Shown here one piece after another: positions 34,435 to 41,276 of a stretch of 64,000 nt of DNA. The first letter of the stretch is position 1. Each line of letters begins with the position of its first letter. Source of the stretch: Lachnospiraceae bacterium (GTDB taxonomy: Bacteria; Bacillota; Clostridia; Lachnospirales; Lachnospiraceae); assembly GCA_017469945.1 (NCBI GenBank), contig JAFUFI010000025.1, forward strand, positions 114,726-178,725, given 5' to 3'. Below the pieces are notes generated by a model, which did no database searches, had not been told where the DNA came from, and saw nothing but the letters and a program-made list of their open reading frames with translations. The translations under genes were made by a program, and so were the position numbers.

Positions 34435-35340
34435 CTATTTACCGCCGCGACAGGTTATGATCCAGGGCGCGGGCTGATTCTCAAAATTGTTTTTTCTTCC
34501 GAGCTTTGACACGGAAATCTGTATGATCTCGGGATCTGCCATTCCAAACTTCGAGCAAAGGGCGGGCATTGAAGCTGCCGTTACAAAGTCCAGTGTATAA
34601 ATCACAAACTCCATTTCAGGGTTTATGGAAAGCATATATTCCATCTCCTGCTCCATGCTGGCGCTGGCCACAAGCATCGTTACATCGGGAACGGGCAGAC
34701 CTTTAAAGTTTTCCTCATCCACATGATCGACGATTTTCACATTGTGAAGACCGAATCTGTCGACATTATCCTCTAGAGCACTGCGGTCATTTGAATTATA
34801 CTCAACAGCAACAATAGTTCCGTCACCGTTAAGAATTCCCGCCTCAACTACTATAGACTCTCCTGAGATAACGCAAATATTCTTGCCCTCTTCAATCTGC
34901 ATCTTCGAGAGGATTATCGCTCTTATCTCGGAACCGACGTACTTAACCGATCCCGGAGTAAATACGGAATTGTCCATTCCGAACTTGTATGTGCTTCTTG
35001 CATTGGGATTTAAGATAAGCATACCCGCCGAAGCATTTATACCACGGTCGATCATCTCGGAAAGCTTGCTCTTTTTAATCTCCCCCACGGGTTCGCTTCC
35101 CTCGTTGTAGATAACGGTACAGTCGCCGAGTCCGGCGTTATACATGCGATAAAAGATATCTTTGTGTCCCGCTTCCGTAAAAACAAGGCAACATCTGTGC
35201 GCTTCTACAGTCGGAATAATGTTTTTGTTCTTCTTTGTAATATCAAGAAGCTTAACATGCTCCAGATCAAGATCTGTGTTCTCCGAAAAATACTGAAGCC
35301 ACGAAATGATGTGCGTGTTGGTAAAAAGCTGATCTCCCAT
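34435..35340 (-). CDS. Degenerate CobL-like protein (partial CbiE + CbiT-like methyltransferase fold)
   Basis: The 301-residue protein aligns by eye with precorrin-6Y methyltransferases. Residues 50-130 resemble the second half of the CbiE domain (FTEAGHKDIFYRMYNAGLGD, ending near FGMDNSVFTPG). Residues 133-300 resemble CbiT (VGSEIRAIILSKMQIEEG, IVAVEYNSNDRSALEDNVDRFG in pieces, VSVSKLGR, PWIITCRG). The SAM-binding loop of CbiT (GAGTGS type) is here ISGES at 158-162, without its glycines. The first half of CbiE is missing. No other cobalamin gene is in the window; it lies between prmA and rsmE. It has probably been repurposed and may no longer bind SAM. GGGAGG precedes the ATG. Confidence 0.7.
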   Translation of the reverse strand: MGDQLFTNTHIISWLQYFSENTDLDLEHVKLLDITKKNKNIIPTVEAHRCCLVFTEAGHKDIFYRMYNAGLGDCTVIYNEGSEPVGEIKKSKLSEMIDRGINASAGMLILNPNARSTYKFGMDNSVFTPGSVKYVGSEIRAIILSKMQIEEGKNICVISGESIVVEAGILNGDGTIVAVEYNSNDRSALEDNVDRFGLHNVKIVDHVDEENFKGLPVPDVTMLVASASMEQEMEYMLSINPEMEFVIYTLDFVTAASMPALCSKFGMADPEIIQISVSKLGRKNNFENQPAPWIITCRGGK

Positions 35341-35395
35341 AGTTACCTCCCGGTATACATTAGTTTTATTCCCAATATATGTTGTTTGCTATACC

Positions 35396-36397
35396 TTAAT
35401 TCTCCGGCTTTCTTGCTGTCACAGAGCACCACTCACCCTGGTACGTGGTCTCTACGATTTCAAGTCCGGCTTCGGTGCAGGCATTCTTTACCCTAAACTC
35501 TTTATCATTGTCATTAAGTATTCCGGATGTAATATATACAGCACCCTTTTTCATCTGACTGACTATAACAGGGGTAAGAGGAACAAGTACGTCCGCCAAA
35601 ATATTGGCAACAACGATATCATACTTTTCATATCCTGCCTTATCCTGAATCTCTTTTTCGGTAATAATATTTCCGATCACAAGATCAAAGCCCTTCTCGT
35701 CGACTCCGTTATTCTTTAAATTGTCGGCTACGGCGGGCACTGCGCAGGGGTCAAGATCCGTTCCCACTACGTGCTTTGCGCCCATCATAAGAGAAAGGAT
35801 TCCGAGAATGCCGCTTCCGGTACCTACGTCTAAAAGCTCAGTCTCGGGTGTAACATACTTTCTTATCTGGCGGATACACAGCTGGGTAGTTTCGTGCATT
35901 CCTGTACCGAAAGCTGTTCCGGGGTCGATATGAAGAACCATCTTCGCCTTGTCTTCCTCCGGAATCTCTTCCCAAGAGGGAATGACTAAAATATCATCAA
36001 TGTAAAAGTGATGGAAATACTGTTTCCAGTTGTTGATCCAGTCAATATCCTCGGTACTCTCAAGCTCGATTGAGCCTTCTCCTATATCAAGATTGAACTC
36101 TTTAAGTTCATCAAGCTCTGCCTGAATCCTGTCCTTTAGCTCTTCGGGAGCTGTTTCCTCACCCTCTACCAATACTTTTCCGTTTTCTTCAAGCTCTACG
36201 AAAAAGTTCAGGTATGCTACTCCGTCATCATCCTGGGCATCAGGCAAAATGTCGACGAACATCTGCTCTTTTTCAAGAGGAGTAAGGGGTATCTTGTCCT
36301 CAATCTGTGCCCCTTCGAGGCCTATGTCGTACAGAGTGGAGATAATAATATCTTCAGCCTCTGTTTTTGTTTTAATCCTATATCTCATCCAACGCAT
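35396..36397 (-). CDS. prmA: Ribosomal protein L11 methyltransferase
   Basis: The 333-residue protein has an N-terminal substrate-recognition domain and a class I methyltransferase core: DPGTAFGTGMHETTQ, LLDVGTGSGILGILS (SAM motif I) and VVANILADVLVPL (the NxxxD/NIL active loop). It trimethylates ribosomal protein L11. A short insertion (NNGVDEKGFDLVIGN region) makes it slightly longer than the E. coli enzyme. GGAG lies 7 nt before ATG 36397. It heads the prmA-CobL-like-rsmE-flavin reductase run. Confidence 0.95.
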   Translation of the reverse strand: MRWMRYRIKTKTEAEDIIISTLYDIGLEGAQIEDKIPLTPLEKEQMFVDILPDAQDDDGVAYLNFFVELEENGKVLVEGEETAPEELKDRIQAELDELKEFNLDIGEGSIELESTEDIDWINNWKQYFHHFYIDDILVIPSWEEIPEEDKAKMVLHIDPGTAFGTGMHETTQLCIRQIRKYVTPETELLDVGTGSGILGILSLMMGAKHVVGTDLDPCAVPAVADNLKNNGVDEKGFDLVIGNIITEKEIQDKAGYEKYDIVVANILADVLVPLTPVIVSQMKKGAVYITSGILNDNDKEFRVKNACTEAGLEIVETTYQGEWCSVTARKPEN

Positions 36398-36452
36398 AAA
36401 TAGTCTCCAAAAATCGCCTGTTTGCGATAAAAAATCTCCTTTAAGAATAACA

Positions 36453-36479
36453 CAAAAACGGCAACCCTACAAGTTGCCG
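36453..36479 (-). terminator. Intrinsic terminator of the pilin gene
   Basis: CGGCAAC and GTTGCCG pair over 7 bp around a TTGTAGG loop, followed on the minus strand by TTTTTGTG. Confidence 0.8.
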
Positions 36480-36510
36480 CTGTTTTGATTCATATAAAGT
36501 CTTAAGTTAT

Positions 36511-37152
36511 TTACTCGAAATAAATATCATCCGGTACAGGCCACAATCTGTATACGGGGAATCCGCCGTAGGGGTTTGCCTGAGCTGCCCAGATTTCCAT
36601 CTGACCGTTATCGACTCTCTTTACTATCCTGTATCTGTCAAGCTCTCCCGGCGCTCTTCCTCCGATAGAAGTAACTCCCTCTTTTTTCTTTGAATACTTG
36701 GGAGTAATGGCGCTGTTCATCTTCTTTGTATCAAGACCAAGCTGTTCATTTATACAGCCGTAAAAGCCATCGCTTCCGTCAGTCTTGCTTACATAAAAAG
36801 GCTTCGATCCTCCGTTAAAGCAGTTTGAAACCTTATTGGTATTCTGAGTTCCGCTTGAAGCGACAAGACAAACTTTATAAGAGCTTGTAACACCGTTTAC
36901 GGTAGCGCTAACGGTATACTGGGATCCGGTCCAGCTTTCAAAAGCCTCTTCAGCCTCGGGATTTTCGATGAAAGCAACCTGAACCGCTTTTGCGATCTGA
37001 TCTGCTGTCCAAACATCCTTTGCCTTCTTTGACTTCTCTATATGTTTTACAAACATGGGAGTGATAATTCCCACCAAAACCGCCATAATGGCAATTACGA
37101 TTATAAGCTCAATAAGGGATAATCCTTTATTGTTTTTGAAACTTCTTCCCAT
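36511..37152 (-). CDS. Type IV pilin-like protein with prepilin cleavage site
   Basis: The 213-residue protein has a short positively charged leader ending in Gly (NNKG), then LSLIELIIVIAIMAVLVG, the class III signal with Glu at mature position 5. After the N-terminal helix comes a globular domain with two Cys (C84 and C101 region, CLVASS and NCFNGG; a third near GCINE) that could form disulfides. It should be cleaved by a prepilin peptidase and built into a pilus or pseudopilus. No PilB, PilC, PilD or other pilus genes are nearby, so it is an orphan. GGAGGTG precedes its ATG. Confidence 0.88.
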   Translation of the reverse strand: MGRSFKNNKGLSLIELIIVIAIMAVLVGIITPMFVKHIEKSKKAKDVWTADQIAKAVQVAFIENPEAEEAFESWTGSQYTVSATVNGVTSSYKVCLVASSGTQNTNKVSNCFNGGSKPFYVSKTDGSDGFYGCINEQLGLDTKKMNSAITPKYSKKKEGVTSIGGRAPGELDRYRIVKRVDNGQMEIWAAQANPYGGFPVYRLWPVPDDIYFE

Positions 37153-37231
37153 GTTTACACCTCCATGTTAAACAAAAGCACATCCTTGCACTTATTATTC
37201 ATCTGTTGCTTAAGATATCGGTGTAATCGGA

Positions 37232-37260
37232 TAAATATTTAGTTTTTAAATGGCTGTCAA
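37232..37260 (-). promoter_or_regulatory. Promoter of the pilin gene
   Basis: TTGACA (37260-37255), a 17-bp spacer and TATTTA (37237-37232) on the minus strand, directly after the accDA stop. The leader would be about 75 nt. I found no c-di-GMP riboswitch pattern in it. Confidence 0.6.
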
Positions 37261-37264
37261 ATTA

Positions 37265-38908
37265 TTAAAACTTTCTAAACCGGGCGTATCTTTCCTCGGC
37301 AAGCTGCTCGCCGCTCTTTCCTTCTACCTTTGTAAGGAATGCTCTGATTCGGCCCTTCATATCGCTGGCAATAGAGGATAAAGCCGCCTCATCAGCTCCG
37401 CCGTATTCGGGAATGATCTCCTCAATAACTCCGAGCTTTTTGAGATCCTGTGCGGTAATCTTCATAACCTCAGAAGCTTCTTCCTTACGGCTTCCATCCT
37501 TCCAAAGGATAGATGAAAACCCTTCGGGAGAGAGTATAGAGTAGATGGCGTTTTCAGTCATCCATACCTCATTGCCCACAGCAAGAGCGATAGCTCCGCC
37601 GCTTCCGCCCTCTCCGATCATTATGGCGAGAACCGGGGTCTTAAGAGAAGACATTTCAAAAAGGTTTCTTGCAATCGCTTCTCCCTGACCGTTTTCCTCG
37701 GCTTCCTTACCGGGATATGCTCCGGAAGTATTTACAAACGTAATAATGGGACGGCCGAATTTCTCAGCCTGTTTCATTAGCCTGAGGGCTTTTCTGTATC
37801 CTTCCGGTGAGGGCATACCGAAATTATGGGCCCGGCACTCGTCAAAACTTCTTCCTCTGTTTACGCCGATAACGGTAACGGGCTGTCCGTCAAGGTAAGC
37901 GATACCGCCCATTATTGCGGGATCGTCTCTGAAATATCTGTCACCGTGGAGTTCAATAAAGTCGTCAAAGATAGCCCCAATGTATTCTGCAGCGCCAAGT
38001 CTTGATACTTTTCTCGCTTCCTGAACTTTCTCCCAGGCGGAAAGAGTCTCCGACTTAGCCGCACGCTCTTTCATAATCTCAGTAGGTCCGTAGTAAACCT
38101 TTTCATCGGTTTCCTTAAAATCAGCGTACTTGCCTTTCTTTGAATGAATCTCCAGGATTTTTACCAGAGTAGGCTTTAAATCTTTTCTTTCAACAACTCT
38201 GTCCACAAATCCGTGCTCAAGCTGGAACTCAGCTCTCTGGAATCCTTCGGGGAGCTTTTCGCCGATCGTCTGCTCGATAACTCTGGGTCCGGCAAATCCG
38301 ATCATTGCACCGGGCTCAGCAAGGATAATGTCTCCGAGCATTGCAAAACTTGCGGTAACTCCTCCCGTTGTAGGATCGGTCAAAACCGAAATATAAAGGA
38401 GTCCTGCTTCCGAGTGCTTCTTTAAAGCAGCGGAAGTCTTTTCCATCTGCATAAGTGATACGATACCTTCCTGCATTCTCGCTCCGCCCGAACAGCAGAA
38501 AAGAATAACGGGAAGTTTTTCTTTTGTAGCGTATTCAACTACGCTTGTAATACGGTCTCCCACCGCATGGCCCATACTTCCCATAAGGAATCTTGAGTCG
38601 ATAACCCCAAGAACCGCTTTATTACCTCCGATAAGGCACTTGCCAACGGTTACGCCTTCCGAAAGTCCGGTCTTTTCCTGGGCCTGTTTGAATTTTTCCT
38701 CATACTCGGGAGTTCCGAGTACATTTGTTGTTCCGATCTCTCCAAACATTTCCTCAAATGTTCCCTGATCGGCTATCATTTTTATTCTATTGTCGGTCCA
38801 TACCCTAAAAAGTCTTCCGCATTCAGGACAAACATAATTGTTTTCCTTTACTTTGGACCACTCCACCTCAGCTTTGCAGCCGGGGCATGTTTCAACATTG
38901 TTTCCCAT
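37265..38908 (-). CDS. Acetyl-CoA carboxylase carboxyltransferase, fused beta (AccD) and alpha (AccA)
   Basis: The 547-residue protein joins two normally separate subunits. The AccD half (1 to about 255) opens with a four-Cys zinc ribbon (C8, C11, C27, C30) and contains the GGARMQEG oxyanion loop. The AccA half (about 285-547) contains [14 protein letters not shown] and [17 protein letters not shown]. It moves the carboxyl group from carboxybiotin to acetyl-CoA to give malonyl-CoA. AccB and AccC are not in the window. It is the last gene of the fab-type operon, 9 nt after fabD, and supplies its extender unit. Confidence 0.95.
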   Translation of the reverse strand: MGNNVETCPGCKAEVEWSKVKENNYVCPECGRLFRVWTDNRIKMIADQGTFEEMFGEIGTTNVLGTPEYEEKFKQAQEKTGLSEGVTVGKCLIGGNKAVLGVIDSRFLMGSMGHAVGDRITSVVEYATKEKLPVILFCCSGGARMQEGIVSLMQMEKTSAALKKHSEAGLLYISVLTDPTTGGVTASFAMLGDIILAEPGAMIGFAGPRVIEQTIGEKLPEGFQRAEFQLEHGFVDRVVERKDLKPTLVKILEIHSKKGKYADFKETDEKVYYGPTEIMKERAAKSETLSAWEKVQEARKVSRLGAAEYIGAIFDDFIELHGDRYFRDDPAIMGGIAYLDGQPVTVIGVNRGRSFDECRAHNFGMPSPEGYRKALRLMKQAEKFGRPIITFVNTSGAYPGKEAEENGQGEAIARNLFEMSSLKTPVLAIMIGEGGSGGAIALAVGNEVWMTENAIYSILSPEGFSSILWKDGSRKEEASEVMKITAQDLKKLGVIEEIIPEYGGADEAALSSIASDMKGRIRAFLTKVEGKSGEQLAEERYARFRKF

Positions 38909-38917
38909 CTTAAACCT

Positions 38918-39874
38918 CTATGCCTCGAGATATGCCTTAAGGTCTTCTAACTTTTCAATATTCACTGTCTTAACATCTTTGTTAAGCTTCTTAACAAAAC
39001 CTGTAAGTGTGCTTCCGGGTCCGATTTCCACGAACTCGTCAGCTCCGTCAGCAAGAAGTCTTTCGAGAGTCTGCTGCCACCTAACTGATGATGAAACCTG
39101 TGCTGTAAGTAGAGGCTTAACCTGCGCGCTGTCTGTTACATAATCTGCATTAACGTTCGCAAGATAAGGAACCTTAATGTCGTTTACGGTAACGGTTTCA
39201 AGCACTTCTCCGAGCTGCTTTCCTGCGCCCTCTAAAAGAGCTGAATGGAAAGGTCCGCTTACTTTGAGAGGAACTGCTCTTCTTGCGCCGCGTTCAACGC
39301 AAAGATCGGATGCCTTTTTAACCGCATCCTCTCTTCCTGTAATAACGATCTGTACCGGGCTGTTGTAGTTTGCAACGGATACCACATAAGGAAGGGTATA
39401 GGCCTTAGCATCAGCTGCGGGGCCTGCTTCCTGTACTTCCTTACATACGTCGGCAACAACCGAAGGGTCAAGGTTAAGGATTGCAGCCATTGCTCCGCCT
39501 TCGGGAACAGCAGCCTGCATGAACATTCCACGCTTTCTTACAACCTTGAATGCATCCTCCATGGTAAGTGCACCTGATGCGATAAGGGCTCCGTATTCAC
39601 CAAGGCTTAAGCCTGCGGTTACATCGCATGTGATGCCTTCCTTTACAACGGCGGCATAGATTGCCGCTTCAGCAGCGAGCATACAGATCTGGGTATACTC
39701 GGTTATATTTAATTTTTCATTTTCTTCAAAGCAAAGCTGCTCTACAGAGAAACCTGCGGCTGCGCTTGCCTTTTCAAAAACTTCCTTTGATTCGGGATAT
39801 GCGTCGTAAAAATCCTTCGCCATTCCGATGTACTGGCTTCCCTGGCCGGGAAACATGAATACTCTTTTGGACAT
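38918..39874 (-). CDS. fabD: Malonyl-CoA:ACP transacylase FabD
   Basis: The 318-residue protein has the family start FMFPGQGSQYIGMAK, nucleophile motif GLSLGEYGAL and catalytic His in SGPFHSALL, with the arginine that binds malonyl in RKRGMFMQ. It loads malonyl onto the ACP. GGAG precedes its ATG. A 190-nt gap separates it from fabZ upstream and is filled by a strongly folded element, so its expression may be set apart from the upstream genes. Confidence 0.96.
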   Translation of the reverse strand: MSKRVFMFPGQGSQYIGMAKDFYDAYPESKEVFEKASAAAGFSVEQLCFEENEKLNITEYTQICMLAAEAAIYAAVVKEGITCDVTAGLSLGEYGALIASGALTMEDAFKVVRKRGMFMQAAVPEGGAMAAILNLDPSVVADVCKEVQEAGPAADAKAYTLPYVVSVANYNSPVQIVITGREDAVKKASDLCVERGARRAVPLKVSGPFHSALLEGAGKQLGEVLETVTVNDIKVPYLANVNADYVTDSAQVKPLLTAQVSSSVRWQQTLERLLADGADEFVEIGPGSTLTGFVKKLNKDVKTVNIEKLEDLKAYLEA

Positions 39875-39908
39875 TTCTATATCTCCAATTCAGTTACTGA
39901 TAAGTTAC

Positions 39909-40052
39909 GTGGGTCTTCCCGCGGTGTGTTCATCCGGCACCGCTTCTCAGCTATGAGGTCCTCGAAGCAGCGGTACTAAGCTCATTCTTCGAATTCGCTA
40001 AGTGCCGGCCTCGGACACATTGCCGGATTGAATCACACTCGCGGGAGCCCAC
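39909..40052. other. Long imperfect palindrome between fabZ and fabD (structured RNA or mobile repeat)
   Basis: The outer arms 39909-39938 and 40022-40052 pair over about 25 bases (GTGGG/CCCAC, CCCGCG/CGCGGG, GTGTG/CACAC, TCCGGCA/TGCCGGA). Inside are two further stems (ACTAAGC/GCTTAGT-like, and AGCGGT/ACCGCT around a GAGG/CCTC stem). TCCGGCAC in the left arm can pair either with TGCCGGA at 40021-40027 or with GTGCCGG at 40002-40008, so two folds compete. It has no T-run and no open frame. It could be a cis-acting leader for fabD, an RNA-processing site or an inserted palindromic repeat. Confidence 0.6.
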
Positions 40053-40064
40053 TTAATACTCTAT

Positions 40065-40508
40065 TTAGCTGTAAACAGCCTCTTTAGGCATAGATGTAAA
40101 GGCGAGTTTGCCCTTGGCGCGGAGGGCGCCGTCGACGGAAATCTTCACGTCGAATTTTACGAGGCCTGCGCCGCCTGCAGTCTTGGTTACTTCGATCTCG
40201 CATACGTCACCGGGAATTACGGGCTTAACGAATTTGAACTCATCAACCTTAAGAAGAACGTAGATAAGGCTCTCGTCAGTCCCTTCGCTCTCTATGGTCA
40301 CGGAGCAAAGCTGTGCAGCTGCTTCGATAAGGAGAACTCCGGGCATAATGGGAGTATCGGGGAAATGGCCCATAAAGTAGGGCTCATTGATCGATACGTT
40401 CTTGATTCCCTTAGCGTATTCACCGTCTCTTATCTCTACGATCTTTTCGATCATCTGAAAAGGAGGACGCTGTTTGATTCTCTTTTGAACCTCGTTTATA
40501 TTCATCAT
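40065..40508 (-). CDS. fabZ: 3-hydroxyacyl-ACP dehydratase FabZ
   Basis: The 147-residue hot-dog protein has MGHFPDTPIMPGVLLIEAAAQ in pieces, holding the catalytic His (in GHFP) and Glu (in IEAAAQ). It removes water from 3-hydroxyacyl-ACP. Length and motif fit FabZ rather than FabA, but neither motif alone shows whether it also isomerises. Its ATG overlaps the fabG stop (ATGATGA), with GGAGG 9 nt upstream inside fabG. Confidence 0.95.
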   Translation of the reverse strand: MMNINEVQKRIKQRPPFQMIEKIVEIRDGEYAKGIKNVSINEPYFMGHFPDTPIMPGVLLIEAAAQLCSVTIESEGTDESLIYVLLKVDEFKFVKPVIPGDVCEIEVTKTAGGAGLVKFDVKISVDGALRAKGKLAFTSMPKEAVYS

Positions 40509-41254
40509 AAGCTGAGTCCTCCGTCAAGAACGAGAACCTGTCCGGTTACGTATGAACATGCATCGCTTGCGAGCATAACTACAGCGTTTGCCACTTCATC
40601 AGCGGTTCCGAATCTTCCGAGAGGAATATCTTTGATATACTGTTCCCTCTTTTCCTCGGGAATCGCCTCGATCATCTCAGTTGCGATAAATCCGGGAGCA
40701 ACCGCATTTACTCTGATTCCGTAGGGAGCAAGTTCCTTTGCCATGGTAGCTGTCATAGAGTTAACGGCACCCTTTGTCGAGCTGTATACGGACTGTCCGG
40801 GAACCGCAAGTACGGAACTTACAGACGAAACATTTACGATGCATCCCTTCTTTTTTGAGAACATCTTAACGGCAGCCTGCTGTGAGCAGTAGAGGTAGCC
40901 CTTGATATTAAGATCAAGGCACTGATCTATGGTATCGGGATTCATCATCATTACATATTCATCCTTTACGATACCTGCATTGTTTACAAGAAGGTCTATC
41001 TTTCCAAAGGTCTTAACGAAAGTACGCATCATATCCTGTACTTCTTTAAGATTTGAGGCATTAGCCTTGATAGCGATTGCTTCGCTTCCGGCTTCTTCGA
41101 TTGCCTTGACTACTTCCTGCGCTGCAGCTTCATTGGAGTTGTAGTTAACTCCCACCTTGTATCCGGCCTTTCCGAGTGCAATGGCACAAGCTCTTCCTAT
41201 ACCTCTTGATGCACCTGTTACAAGCGCAGTTTTAACTTCCTGTAAATTTTCCAT
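40505..41254 (-). CDS. fabG: 3-oxoacyl-ACP reductase FabG
   Basis: The 249-residue short-chain dehydrogenase has TGASRGIGRA (NADPH-binding), NNAGIV, the catalytic Ser in NVSSVSSV and YSSTKGAV with the Tyr-x-x-x-Lys pair. It reduces 3-oxoacyl-ACP. It overlaps fabZ by 4 nt and lies 22 nt from the fused ketosynthase gene, so the three genes are translated together. Confidence 0.94.
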   Translation of the reverse strand: MENLQEVKTALVTGASRGIGRACAIALGKAGYKVGVNYNSNEAAAQEVVKAIEEAGSEAIAIKANASNLKEVQDMMRTFVKTFGKIDLLVNNAGIVKDEYVMMMNPDTIDQCLDLNIKGYLYCSQQAAVKMFSKKKGCIVNVSSVSSVLAVPGQSVYSSTKGAVNSMTATMAKELAPYGIRVNAVAPGFIATEMIEAIPEEKREQYIKDIPLGRFGTADEVANAVVMLASDACSYVTGQVLVLDGGLSL

Positions 41255-41276
41255 TTATCTTCCCTTTCTGCCTATA

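Noticed and set aside
37153..37263. Possible c-di-GMP (GEMM) riboswitch in the pilin leader
   Set aside because: The leader is only about 75 nt after the predicted start, and neither the GNRA-capped helix nor the conserved core of class I or II c-di-GMP riboswitches is visible.
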